NCBI GenBank assembly: GCA_013297755.1
Contig: JAAFIH010000004.1
Span: forward strand, 62,001-126,000
Direction of reading: 5' to 3'
Length of the DNA stretch: 64,000 bases
From: Cytophagales bacterium
GTDB lineage: Bacteria; Bacteroidota; Bacteroidia; Cytophagales; UBA9547
Under the pieces are notes generated by a model that saw only the letters and a program-made list of their open reading frames with translations, searched no databases and was not told where the DNA came from. Shown in pieces: positions 8,136 to 19,800 of this stretch. The position numbers were made by a program, and so were the translations under genes. The first letter of the stretch is position 1; every line of letters starts with the position of its first letter.

Positions 8136-10649
8136 CTAAAATCCGCCATCGCCACCACCAGTATTGTATTCGGCTTTTTTGGCTCTTTTTACATTTATTT
8201 CTTTGCCAAATTTATATGTAAAATTGGCTGTAATTATACGAGATTCGCCTTTGCGTCTAAATCCACCTGAGAAATTTTTGTTGATATTGTCATTAAACAC
8301 AACTCCAAATTCTCTTATATCAAACACATCACTTATATTTAGGTTTACAATTCCTTTTCCTTTGAATACATCTTTTCTAACACCTATATCTAAGCCATTG
8401 AAACCCTGAAAAGTGCCTTGCAAAGTGGCTCGTGGCAGCATATAAAATGCCGAAATTGTAATGTCAAAGCCTTTTATAATTTTGATATTGTGCATCTGAC
8501 GAATATCAGCTGTAATACTTTTATTGATTGTATTTTCTAGTTTTATTTCATTTCCAAAAGCATTGAGGTTGGTCATAAAATTCCACCAATCGGCTACATT
8601 GGTACGCAAAACCATTTCTAAACCATAATTTGTAGAGAAATTGGTGTTTTTAAAATCTGTTTTTGCAATGCCGCCATCATCGCTTACATTTCTGACCCTT
8701 TGTATAGAATTGGTGGTTCTTCGATAATAAATCGTTGAGGTAAGTCCATGATTCTTACCATTGTAGCTATGCGAAAGTTCCAAAGCATACACATTTTCGG
8801 GTCTAATTTGTGGACTTCCTTGTCTCAAATCTCTTGGGTTGTTCCAAGTAGGAAATGGGTTTAGGGTCTCATTCCCAGGTCTATTGATGCGCTGACTGTA
8901 GCTCAATTTTATGTCATTTTCTTTGCCAATTTTTTTATTTATGTGCATGCTTGGAAATAGGTTGATATAATCTTGGTAATTTTTAGGGTTATTATTCAAA
9001 AATTTTGATTCGCCAGAAATGTGGGTATATTCTGAGCGAAGCCCTGCCTGAACGGCTGCAAATCCAAAATTATGATTAACTAAAGCATAAGCTGCATAGA
9101 TATTTTCTATAAAATTGAAGCTATTTGTACGATTAGGGTCTATTATCTGAGCCAGTGTTTGGTCGGCCACCATGGTATTGTTTATGTTTCGTAAGGTAGA
9201 TTTTGCCCCAGTTTCAAACTTAGTTTTGTCGGATAGTGGGTTGATGTAATCTATTTGAATTACACCTACATTGTTTAGGTTTTGGTTGTTGATTCTCGAA
9301 TAGGCAGTTTCATAATTGGATGGTAGAATAGCTCCAAACAAAAAACTTTCTCTAAAACTATTTAGGTTTTGGTTTTTGCTATGCGAAAACGAGGCACTTA
9401 TGTTTAATTCTTGGCCTTTTTTTGCCAAATTTCTACGATAATACGCATTTCCGTCAATATTATAACCACTACCAATACTTGTAAAATTTCTTCGTGATAA
9501 AGAATCTAGCTGGGTGGCAGTTCTCAATTTTTTATATTCAGTATCAATATATTCTGGGTTATCACCTTTATTAAAACCAAAAGTAGAGCCTATGCCAAAA
9601 GTATTTTTTTCGCTCTGATTATAGTCAGCATTGATACTGGCAGAATGATTGTGTCGTTTCAGATGGTTACCATAAGTTACTTGGTCGAGGCTAAAATTTT
9701 GAGTTTCATCTGCAAATTTGTTGTATCGTTCTTGTTTGATATAGTGCCAACCTTCGTTGTATCTATACCCATAATTGGATGATAAATTCCATTTGCCAGT
9801 TTTAAAATTTAAAGTAGCACTAGCATTGTTTTTGTTGAGGGCAAAATAATTTTGTATGGGTACATTAGAGGGCAATCTAGTACCTACCCCAGCCTGCACA
9901 CTGCCATTGATACCATCTTGGCGATTTTTTTTGAGAATAATATTGATAATACCACCCATGCCTTCGGCATCGTATCTGGCCGATGGATTAGTAATAAGTT
10001 CTACTTTTTCGATTGTACTTGCAGGTATTTGGTCGAGTATGGCTTGCCTGTTTACGCCAGTCATTCCTGATGGTTTTCCGTTGATCCAAACAGTAATATT
10101 TCCATTTCCTCTAGCAGTAATATTTCCGTCTTGGTCGAGGGTTATGGTGGGTACTTGTTTGAGTACATCTGTGGCCGAACCCCCAGTAACTATACTATTG
10201 GATCCTACATTAAATACAGTTTTGTCTATGGAGTGTTCTATACTACTTTTTTCGCCTTGGATTTCGATTTCTTTGAGTTGTTTTGCAGATACAGAAATCT
10301 GTAAAACTCCTATTTTGGCTTCTTCGTTGCCTGGTTTTAGGGTAATTGGGGCAGAAAAAGTATTGTCGTAGCCTATAAAAGCAGCCTTTATAATATAGGT
10401 TCCAAATGTTACTTGATTGATTTCAAAATATCCTTTAGTATCTGTCAAAGCACCAGAAACGAGCGATGAGTCAGCAGCATTGAGCAAAGAAATGGTAGCA
10501 TATTCAACATTTGAATCGTCTCTAGTATCACGTACAATTCCTGAAATCTTACCAATAGCAGGTGTTTTAGAAGGTTCTGGTTTTTGTTGTGCAATTAATA
10601 TTTGGGCAAATAGTAGACTTATATAGATGGCAATATTTTTTTTTATCAT
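8136..10649 (-). CDS. Outer-membrane beta-barrel protein, TonB-dependent-receptor-like (CarboxypepD_reg + plug + barrel)
   Basis: The 837-residue protein has a signal peptide (1-20), a carboxypeptidase-regulatory-like domain (about 33-120, starting G-K-I-S-G-I-V-R-D), a TonB-receptor plug (about 135-245, with G-M-G-G-I-I-N-I-I-L-K-K-N) and a long beta barrel of the OMP_b-brl_3 type. The tail is glycine-rich (G-G-G-D-G-G-F). Such proteins take up or bind substrates at the outer membrane with energy from TonB. The absence of an adjacent SusD gene argues against a polysaccharide utilisation locus. The substrate is unknown; iron or peptide-related roles are common for this architecture. Confidence 0.85.
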   Translation of the reverse strand: MIKKNIAIYISLLFAQILIAQQKPEPSKTPAIGKISGIVRDTRDDSNVEYATISLLNAADSSLVSGALTDTKGYFEINQVTFGTYIIKAAFIGYDNTFSAPITLKPGNEEAKIGVLQISVSAKQLKEIEIQGEKSSIEHSIDKTVFNVGSNSIVTGGSATDVLKQVPTITLDQDGNITARGNGNITVWINGKPSGMTGVNRQAILDQIPASTIEKVELITNPSARYDAEGMGGIINIILKKNRQDGINGSVQAGVGTRLPSNVPIQNYFALNKNNASATLNFKTGKWNLSSNYGYRYNEGWHYIKQERYNKFADETQNFSLDQVTYGNHLKRHNHSASINADYNQSEKNTFGIGSTFGFNKGDNPEYIDTEYKKLRTATQLDSLSRRNFTSIGSGYNIDGNAYYRRNLAKKGQELNISASFSHSKNQNLNSFRESFLFGAILPSNYETAYSRINNQNLNNVGVIQIDYINPLSDKTKFETGAKSTLRNINNTMVADQTLAQIIDPNRTNSFNFIENIYAAYALVNHNFGFAAVQAGLRSEYTHISGESKFLNNNPKNYQDYINLFPSMHINKKIGKENDIKLSYSQRINRPGNETLNPFPTWNNPRDLRQGSPQIRPENVYALELSHSYNGKNHGLTSTIYYRRTTNSIQRVRNVSDDGGIAKTDFKNTNFSTNYGLEMVLRTNVADWWNFMTNLNAFGNEIKLENTINKSITADIRQMHNIKIIKGFDITISAFYMLPRATLQGTFQGFNGLDIGVRKDVFKGKGIVNLNISDVFDIREFGVVFNDNINKNFSGGFRRKGESRIITANFTYKFGKEINVKRAKKAEYNTGGGDGGF

Positions 10650-10757
10650 TTATAATAATTAAGGTTGTAAAATTAAGCAATAAAACTGAATAAAGTTATT
10701 GAATAAACTAAATTAAGGTTTAATTTTGAAATAAAATAAAAATCACTGAAATCACAT

Positions 10758-11543
10758 TTGAACATAAATTTTGAAAAAATCGAATTAAAAGAGGGCAAAA
10801 AAATTTATTTTGCTTCAGATTTTCATTTAGGTGCTCCAGCTGGGGCAGCATCTGCAAAGCGTGAAAAACAGATTGTAGCTTGGCTTAGTTCCATTCAATC
10901 TGATATGCAAGCCTTGTTTTTGGTTGGAGATGTATTTGATTTTTGGTTTGAATATTCTTATACTATCCCCAAAGGATATGCTAGATTTCAAGGCAAACTA
11001 GCCGAGTTGGCCGATGCTGGTGTTCAAATCTATTTTTTTCCTGGCAACCATGATATGTGGATGTTTGATTACTTTTCTACTGAGTTTGGTGCTAAAATTT
11101 ATAGAAAACCCTTAGAATTGCATTGCAACAATAGTCGCTTTTTTATCAATCATGGCGATGGCATAGGGCCTGGCGATTATTTTTATAAATTACTAAAAAT
11201 ATTGTTTGAGAGTAAGGTTTTTCAATTTATTTTTACTCTTTTTCCTACAAATTTTTGTTATTGGATAGCTCAAAATTGGTCGAAAAAAAGTAGAATTTCA
11301 AATTTAAAATTTGAAGAAAAGTTTTTGGGTGATAATGAGTGGTTATGGCAATTTGCAAAAAATACAGAATCGCTAAAACACTTTGATTATTACATTTTTG
11401 GTCATAGACATTTGGTTTTAAATCTGCCCGTAGGAATCAATAGCAGATATATTAACCTAGGTGAGTGGTTTTCTGGTACAGGGAATTTCACCGTTTTTGA
11501 TGGTAAAACTTTGGAAATGAAAACTTTTATTTTCAAAAACTAA
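10758..11543 (+). CDS. lpxH: UDP-2,3-diacylglucosamine diphosphatase, LpxH-like
   Basis: This 261-residue calcineurin-type metallophosphoesterase contains all the metal motifs in order: A-S-D-F-H-L-G near residue 20, G-D-V-F-D-F-W near 55, P-G-N-H-D-M near 95, N-H-G-D-G near 135 and F-G-H-R-H near 215. LpxH removes UMP from UDP-2,3-diacylglucosamine to give lipid X in lipid A synthesis at the inner membrane. The other lipid A genes lie 20 kb away (31,815-35,067). The predicted start is TTG at 10,758. It reads divergently from the TonB-receptor-like gene. The family is clear; the exact substrate is inferred from similarity. Confidence 0.78.
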   Translation: MNINFEKIELKEGKKIYFASDFHLGAPAGAASAKREKQIVAWLSSIQSDMQALFLVGDVFDFWFEYSYTIPKGYARFQGKLAELADAGVQIYFFPGNHDMWMFDYFSTEFGAKIYRKPLELHCNNSRFFINHGDGIGPGDYFYKLLKILFESKVFQFIFTLFPTNFCYWIAQNWSKKSRISNLKFEEKFLGDNEWLWQFAKNTESLKHFDYYIFGHRHLVLNLPVGINSRYINLGEWFSGTGNFTVFDGKTLEMKTFIFKN

Positions 11544-11624
11544 AAAATTACTATTTTAGTAATATTATTTAATAAAATTTATATTATTTTTTAATTTATA
11601 AATTAACCAAAAATTAAGAGCTAA

Positions 11625-13529
11625 TTACGATTCAATCAAAATATCCCATTCATATTGCTTTTCGTTGAGCAATTTTTGAGTTTTAGAGTATTCAGCATTT
11701 AGTTGATTTACTTTGGTATTGTCAGCATAAATTTCTGGATTTTCTAATTGAGAAGAAATTCCTTTTAGCTGTACTTCAAGTGTAGCAATTTCAGATTCAA
11801 TATTTTGTAATTTTTGAGCATTTAGTTTAGCTTTTTTCTCGGCTTCTTTTTTAGCTACCTCGTCTTGTGGAGCTGTTGGTTTGGGTTTTATTTCAATATT
11901 TTTTTTGGTGGGTGGCAAAGCTGTTTCAGAGGCTTTTACGTTGTCTCTCCAAAACAAATACTCATCATAAGGCCCAGGATAAACTTTTATTTCATGGTCT
12001 TCGATATACCAAATTTTGTTGGCCACGCTCGATACAAAATCTCTATCATGGCTCACAACTACAAAAGTGCCTTCATACTGTTGTAAAGCCTGAATTAATA
12101 TATTTACCGAAACCATATCTAAGTGGTTGGTCGGCTCATCAAGTAGTAAGAAATTGGCTTGTGATATCAATGTTTTGGCCAAAGCAACTCTTGATTTTTC
12201 GCCACCAGACAGCACTTTTATTTTCTTAAAAACCTCTTCGCCTGCAAACAAAAAGCAACCCAAAATGGTACGCAATTCTACTTCCAATTTTGAACTACCA
12301 GCTTCTTTTAATTCTTGCAAAATTTCGTTGTCCAGCTTCAAACTTTCTAGTTGATGCTGTGCAAAAAAGGCTTTTATGACATTATAACCCTCTTCTCTAG
12401 TCCCTTCGATAGGTTCGCTACCACTGATAATTCTCAAAAGTGTAGATTTTCCTTTGCCATTAGCTCCTATTAAAGCTATTTTATCGCCTCTTTCTATGAT
12501 GGCATTGGCACCTTTCAAGATAGTTAAATTGCCGTAAGATTTAGAAATATTTTCTAAATTTAGTATGTTTCTGCCAGGTTGTTGTCCAAAATTAAACTTA
12601 AAATACACACGAGCATTGTCATCCATTACCTCATCAACCACATCCATTCTGGCCAAAGATTTTACCCTCGATTGCACCTGATTTGCTTTAGAAGCCTTGG
12701 CCTTAAATCTTTCTATAAATCGCTCAGTTTGTCTTATTTGGGCTTGTTGATTTTCGTAAGCTCCCCTTTGAATCTCCTGTCTCATGGCTTTTTCTTCAAC
12801 AAAAAAGTCATAATTACCAGCATATTGAGTTATTTTACAACCCGAAACCTCGGCTATGCTAGTTACACAATTATTCAAAAACTGCCTATCATGCGACACA
12901 ATCACTACAGCACCCTCGTATCCTTTTAGGTAATTTTCTACCCATTCTATCGAAGGCAAATCCAAGTGATTGGTAGGTTCATCTAGTAATAATAGTGAAG
13001 GTTGTTGAAGTAATATCTTGGCCAACATTACCCTCATACGCCAACCACCCGAAAATTCTTTGAGTGGTTTTTGCAAATCAGCAGTATTAAAACCAAGACC
13101 TTCTAGTATTTCTTCAGTTTTGGCTTCTATGGTGTAGCCATCCAACATAGCAAACTCTTCTTGCAACTGTGTCAGCTTATCTACTTGCTTGTCTTCATAA
13201 GCAGTTTCCATCAAATGTAAGACTTTATCAATTTCTTTTTGCAGAAATAGCTGACGCTCAAAGGCTTGCATGGCCACATTTCTAATACTATCATCGCTAT
13301 TGTAGCTCAATAAATCTTGATTCAAAAAACCTATGGTGCAATCAGAACTTTTAGAAATAGAACCTGCATCTAGCTTATACTCGCCTACAATCAATCGCAA
13401 TAAAGTTGATTTTCCAGTTCCATTTTTGCCAATCAACCCTATTTTATCTTTAGGTTTGATGTGTAAACTAGCGTTTTCGTATAATGCTCTTGCTCCCAAA
13501 AGGAACGAAATATTGGTAATTGCTAACAT
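11625..13529 (-). CDS. ABC-F family ATPase (duplicated ATP-binding cassettes)
   Basis: This 634-residue soluble protein has two ABC domains and no membrane segments. Each has a Walker A (G-K-N-G-T-G-K-S-T and G-A-N-G-K-G-K-S-T), an ABC signature (F-S-G-G-W-R-M-R and L-S-G-G-E-K-S-R) and a Walker B followed by D-E-P-T-N-H-L-D, then S-H-D-R. Between the two domains lies the positively charged linker typical of ABC-F proteins. The C-terminal 90 residues form a charged coiled coil, as in Uup/YheS-type members. ABC-F proteins act on ribosomes as translation factors or antibiotic-protection factors; which applies here cannot be told. Confidence 0.88.
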   Translation of the reverse strand: MLAITNISFLLGARALYENASLHIKPKDKIGLIGKNGTGKSTLLRLIVGEYKLDAGSISKSSDCTIGFLNQDLLSYNSDDSIRNVAMQAFERQLFLQKEIDKVLHLMETAYEDKQVDKLTQLQEEFAMLDGYTIEAKTEEILEGLGFNTADLQKPLKEFSGGWRMRVMLAKILLQQPSLLLLDEPTNHLDLPSIEWVENYLKGYEGAVVIVSHDRQFLNNCVTSIAEVSGCKITQYAGNYDFFVEEKAMRQEIQRGAYENQQAQIRQTERFIERFKAKASKANQVQSRVKSLARMDVVDEVMDDNARVYFKFNFGQQPGRNILNLENISKSYGNLTILKGANAIIERGDKIALIGANGKGKSTLLRIISGSEPIEGTREEGYNVIKAFFAQHQLESLKLDNEILQELKEAGSSKLEVELRTILGCFLFAGEEVFKKIKVLSGGEKSRVALAKTLISQANFLLLDEPTNHLDMVSVNILIQALQQYEGTFVVVSHDRDFVSSVANKIWYIEDHEIKVYPGPYDEYLFWRDNVKASETALPPTKKNIEIKPKPTAPQDEVAKKEAEKKAKLNAQKLQNIESEIATLEVQLKGISSQLENPEIYADNTKVNQLNAEYSKTQKLLNEKQYEWDILIES

Positions 13530-13827
13530 ATTTTAAAATCTGTGCTATTCTTTAAAAAAAATTTTTGCAAATATACTTTTTTTAGAGCTAATAACAAGAC
13601 TTTTTAAAACATCAATTCACTAATGAATAACGAAGACTAAATATTTTAACTTTAAAGTAAGATACTTAAATAAAATGAAAATATATCTGAAATTAAAGTA
13701 ATAAAAATACATAAATTAACTTTAGATTTATAATGATTTAAAATCAAAATGTATATAAATTTGAAAAAATTAAAATATTATTCATAAAATTCAGATACAA
13801 ATTTCTTTAAAATATAAAATATAACTA
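13530..13827. other. AT-rich intergenic region between divergent genes
   Basis: 298 bases, strongly A+T-rich, separating the leftward ABC-F gene from the rightward MORN-TPR-CHAT gene. It must contain promoters for both, but I could not settle on a convincing TTTG/TAnnTTTG pair. No gene, repeat or hairpin was seen. Confidence 0.4.
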
Positions 13828-16800
13828 ATGCAAAAAATCAAAGCAATAATAATTACCATTATTTTTTTAATAAATTTCAAGGTAGAATCCTCTGTACCCA
13901 TTTCTCCAAACCAATACGACCAAAACAAGCTAAAAACAGGGCATTGGACCCTTACTTACGATAGTTTGTTTAGACCAACTCAAAATTTAGATTCTATATA
14001 TTATTACCGAATAGCTAGATTTGAAGCAGGTAAACCTATTGGAAAAGTACGTGATTTCTACATTACAGGACAAAAGCAATGGGAGGGGTTTTTGAGTTCA
14101 AACGAACCAGAAATCAAAGAGGGAGAATGTACATTTTATTACGAAAATGGTAAAGTTTCTTCAATCTCAAATTTCATACATAATAAAATGAATGGACTTT
14201 CAACCAATTACTATCTCAATGGTAAAATTTCTTCTGTGGGTACAGTCAAAAATGACTCCAACGATGGTGTATGGCATTGGTACTATGAAAGTGGAAATTT
14301 GAATGGCAGAACTACTTTTAGCAATAATAAAGTCAATGGATTATTAGAGATTTTTTACGAAAACGGAAAATTAAAATCTAAAGGAACTAAAATAAATGGA
14401 TTATTAGATGGGCAATCTGTTAACTATTATGAAAATGGTAATGTAGAATTAATACAAAATTTTATAAATGACAATTTACATGGTAAATATGAAAAATATT
14501 ACGAAACTGGAAATTTAAAAGTAAAGGGTTTATATGAAAATAATAATCAAATAGGAATTTGGGAATATTTTTATGAAAATGGAAAACTCGAAGCTAAAGG
14601 TAAGAATAATGAAAAAGGACTTAAACAAGGTATTTGGAATTATTACGATGAAAATGGTGTACTAAATACCACCGAATACCTAGAAGATGAAGTTCCTAAT
14701 GGTGTATTTTCATCATTTTATCCTTCTGGAAAACTAAAAAGTAAAGGTATATACAAGAATGGTCTTAGAGATTCTATCTGGAACTATTATCATGAAAATG
14801 GTAAATTGAGCAAAAATGGGTCTATTTTAAAAGATAGTTTAGTAGGTGTTTGGAAATATTTTTATGAAAATGGACTATTAAAATCCACAGGATTGTATGT
14901 AGATAATAAAAAAAATGATACTTGGAATTATTACTACGAAAACGGAAATTTAGATGCCACCGAACATCTGAAAATGGGGACACTTGATGGTATTTATAAA
15001 GAATATTACGAAAAAGGTGGCCTCAAAGCTGAATTTAGTTACAAAAATGGGCTAAAAAATGGATTATATACAGAGTATTACCTTAATGGAAATATTTTTT
15101 CTCAAGGCAAATATGTTGATGGAAATAAGCATGAAATTTGGAAGGATTGGCATAAAAATGGTGTTTTGTCTGCTTTTTGTAATTACAATATGGGGCGTAG
15201 AGATGGCTCATGGAAATGGTATTATGATAATGGGCAAATAAGCGATGATTATTTTTATAAAAACGAAAATTATGATGGAAAATATACTGAATATTACGAA
15301 AATGGAAATAAAAAAATAGAAGGAAAATACAAAAATGGACAAAAAACTGATTTTCACACCTATTACTCAAGGGATGGATCAGTGTACAGCCAAGGAATAT
15401 GTATGAATAATTACAGAACTGGAAAATGGATTTTCAATGATTCTATAACCAAAAAAATAAGCTCTAAGGGAGAATATCTAAACGGAAATTTTGATGGTAA
15501 ATGGATCTTTTATGATAGTCTTGGTAAATACAAAAGCACAACATATTATAGAAATGGATTTTTAGAAAACATAAATAATATAAGCGATAGTATTGATATT
15601 CTTACTAAAAATGAAAAATATTCAGAAGCATTAATCGCCATAGAATGGCTCAATAAAGTAATAAAAAGAAATAATAAATTAAAAACTGTTATCGAAGCCA
15701 CCCCATATTATCATTATGGTTCGATTTATTATAGAAAAAATGAATTTAATAAATCTTTAGAAAATTATAAGAAATATGCTGAATTAACCAAAAAATACGA
15801 TAGCGATACCGCTCATAACTACAGCACAGCCCTAAATGGTATTGCCATTAATTTGATAAAATTGAATAAAATTACTGAAGCTCTTACTTATTATAATAAA
15901 GTTTTAGATATTTTAAATAAAACCAATAAAAGGTTTGGCAATTCATATACTACTGTATTTACAAACAAAGCAAATTTATATATAAGTATCAATCAAAAAG
16001 ATACTACCGAAAAATTATTATTCAAAGAATTGGAAATAAGAGAAAATAAATTTGGTATAAATTCTGACAAAACTTACCCATTATTAAAATCACTTAGCGA
16101 ATTTTATGAAGAACAAATGGAATACGAAAAATCATTAATTTACCTTAAAAAATTAAATAATAAAGTAGATACATTAAGAGATAAATACGAAGAATATTAC
16201 ATTGATAGCAAAACAGGTCAGATATTATGCTATGAAAATATAGGCAAAAATAAGGAAGCACTAAATCAGCAAAAAGAATTGATTGGACATTTTTTGAATA
16301 CAAAAAAAGATAATACTCTCAAATTTTTTGACAACGTGAATAATTTAGCTATTATTTATGGACGACTAAACCTTACTGATAGTTCAAAAATATTTTATGA
16401 TTATGTAGTAGCAGCAACTAATAAAAATGAATGGCAAAATACATCTGTAGCCATGGAAGCTAAATATGGATTGGCCGTTTATTATAGTAATAATTTTCAA
16501 TATAATAAATCAATAGAATTTTACCCAGAAGTACTTTCATATTTTAAGAAAAATAATAATAAAAGCAATTTATATGCCTCTATTTTGTATGGGTATGGCT
16601 ACACCATGTATAAATGCGATAATAGCAAAATCAAAGAATCAATAGCTTACACAAAAGAATACGTTGCCTTGAAAAAGTCTATTTTTGGACCTTCACATAT
16701 TCAATACATAGAAGCATTATTGAATTTATCAAAAACATATAGAAACGATCTTGATTATAAAAATGCAGAAGCCGTTTTGGATACAGCACAAACTATAATG

Positions 16801-19800
16801 AACAATCATTACTCAACTGAAAATGTAATAAATGGTAAAATAATTACGGACAAGGCATATCTAAAATATTGTCAAAATTTATCAAACCAATCACTTCATT
16901 TGTATAAGCAAGCTCTTAATTTTTATCTGCAAAAATTACCTGAATATTTTGATGATTATATTGAATGTATAAGCAAAATCTCTAATCAATTTAATGCACT
17001 TTCTAAAACTGATTCAGCTATATATTACAGTAAGAAAGCAATGGAATTATATAAAAAAGAAAAAAACGAAACTGATGATACCTATATTAATTTGAGTACA
17101 TCTTACGCATTTGATTTAACCAAATTGGGTCTTTTCAACGATGCTGAAAAAATATATCTTAAAGCATTAAACCAAACCGAAAAAAATAGTGGTAAAGAAT
17201 CTTTAAAATATGTATATATCCTCAATGACATGGGTTATTTTTATGATGAAAAAAATGACATAAAAAAACAAAAAAAATATTATGCAGAAGCCAAAAATAT
17301 TTCAATTTCAATATCAAACGAAACAAACGAAAATACATTTATAGCACAAAAAGGAATTTTAAGTGCTTTAGTAAAAGAAGAAAACTATACTGAAGCCGAA
17401 AAATTATGTAATTATTTATTAAAAATTACTAAAGAAAAATATGGAGATCAAAGCCTAGATTATGCTTTATTTTTAAAGAAAATGGGCAATGTGTTGAAAA
17501 ATCAAAGAAAATGGTCTGAATCTGAATCTTATTATCTGAAATCTATAAAAATATTAAAATCTATTTATGGTAACGATGCAAAAGAAGTGGCTGATGCTCA
17601 ATTTGAGTACGCAAAAGTAACTTATGCTCTAGGTAAATTTAAAGAAACTGAGGCTTTGCACAACTCAAATATCTTAATTTATGCCAATAGGAACGGTAAA
17701 TCAAGCTGGTCTTACATCAACTCTTTGACTAATTTATCAGATTTTTATTTAGAAATGGGCCAATATATAGAATGTGAAAAATATATGCTTGAACAAATCG
17801 AATTAAGTAATAAAAAAGAAAATAAATATAATACTGCAATATTTTATAGTAATTACGCAAAATTACTAAATCAATGGAAAAAATATGCAAAAGCTGACTC
17901 TATTGCCAACAATGCACTTGTACTTTTTGAAGATATTTTGGAAAGAAATCACCCCAAAATCATTAATACCAAAAACTTGATAGGTTTGATAGCTTTAAAT
18001 CAACTAAAAATAGACAAAGCATATACTAATTTTCAGTTTTGTATAGATGAAACTAAATTAAAAAATGATTCTACATCGTTTGCTTATGGTGCATACCTAA
18101 ACAATCAGAGTATGGTTTGGATTGAAAAAGATAATTATCAAAAAGCCGAAAACTTACTTAAACACTCTTCAAAAATATTTTCTAAAACAACTGATAAAAG
18201 TTTCAACGATGTATTTCATTTAGACAATTACAGCACTTTGTATCAGGCTTGGAACAAGCCAGAATTGGCCGAAAAATACTGGCTTTTGGTTTGCAAAAAA
18301 TCATTAGCTTATATCGAAACCAATTTTTATTTTATGTCTGACAACGAAAAAGCTCAATTTTGGGCCAAAAACAACGCTGATTTTGAGTATTTTAATACTT
18401 TTGCTACGCTTAGAGCCGCTCAAAACCCTTCAATAATTGGCGAAATGTATAATAACCAATTGGCCACCAAAGGAATTTTATTGAGTACCTCAAACAAAAT
18501 CAAAAATAGAATCTTAAATAGCCAAGACACTTCATTAATTCAAGATTATCAAAAATGGATTAAAATTAAAGAAGATTTGGCCAAAACATACTTACTGACC
18601 GAAGAAGAAAAAAAATCTAAAAATATAATTATTACAGATTTAGAAAAACAATCGAATACTCTAGAAAAAAATCTTAACATTACTTCACAAGATATAGAAA
18701 ACGAAAAATTAAATACCAAAATAAACTGGAAAGATGTACAAAAATTACTTGGACCAGACGAAGCTGCCATAGAAATTATCAGGTATAGATACTACAATAA
18801 ACACTTGACAGACAGCGTTTTATATGCAGCACTTATACTGACTCAGGAAACAAAAATATCGCCAAAATTGGTAGTTTTGAGCCAAGGACTTGCTTTAGAA
18901 AATCAATACCTAAAATATTATAAAAATACTATAAAATATGGACTAGAAGAAAGCAATTCTTACGAAAATTATTGGAAACCTATCGAAAATTTAATTCCCT
19001 CAAAATCAAAAATTTATATTTCTTTGGATGGTGTTTATAATTCTATCAACTTAAATACGCTACAAAATAGCAAAGGCGAATATTTAATTGATTCAAAAAA
19101 CATAAAAATTATATCAAACACCAAAGATATTATAGCCATAAAATCAAAATTAATCAAAACTACCTCAAAATCAACTGCATCTCTTTTTGGTTTTCCTACA
19201 TATTTTGTTGGTGATAAAAAACCAATAAATGTGCCCAATAGCGAACGAGCCATAAATAATGTAGACAGGTCAGGTATAGCTGCTCTGCCTGGCACCAAAG
19301 TAGAAATTGAAAAAATATCATCTATACTTGAAACAGCAAGTTGGCAATCCCAAAATTATATTGGAGAAAATGCTTCTGAAAAATCATTAAAATCTATCAA
19401 CAATCCCAAACTATTACACATAGCAACACATGGGATATTTATTGACAATGAAAATAGTTCTGATTCTAAAAATTCGGTAATAAATAGAATAAAATCGTTA
19501 CAAAATCCATTACTCAAAGTAGGACTTTTGCTGACTGGAGCTGCCAATTATTTTCAAAACGAACATTTATTTTCAGAAGAAAACGGAATACTAACAGCTT
19601 ATGAAGCCTCAAATCTTAATTTAGAAAACACTGATATGGTTATTTTGAGTGCCTGCGAAACTGGAAAAGGTCAGATAATAAATGGCGAAGGCGTTTATGG
19701 TTTGCAGCGAGCATTTCAAACTGCTGGTTCAAAAGCCGTAATGATGAGCCTTTGGAAAGTAAACGATACAGCCACACAAGAGCTTATGACTGCTTTTTAT

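Noticed and set aside
9856-10371. 171-residue frame opposite the TonB-receptor-like gene
   Set aside because: It is antisense to a well-supported barrel/plug region and has no domain pattern.
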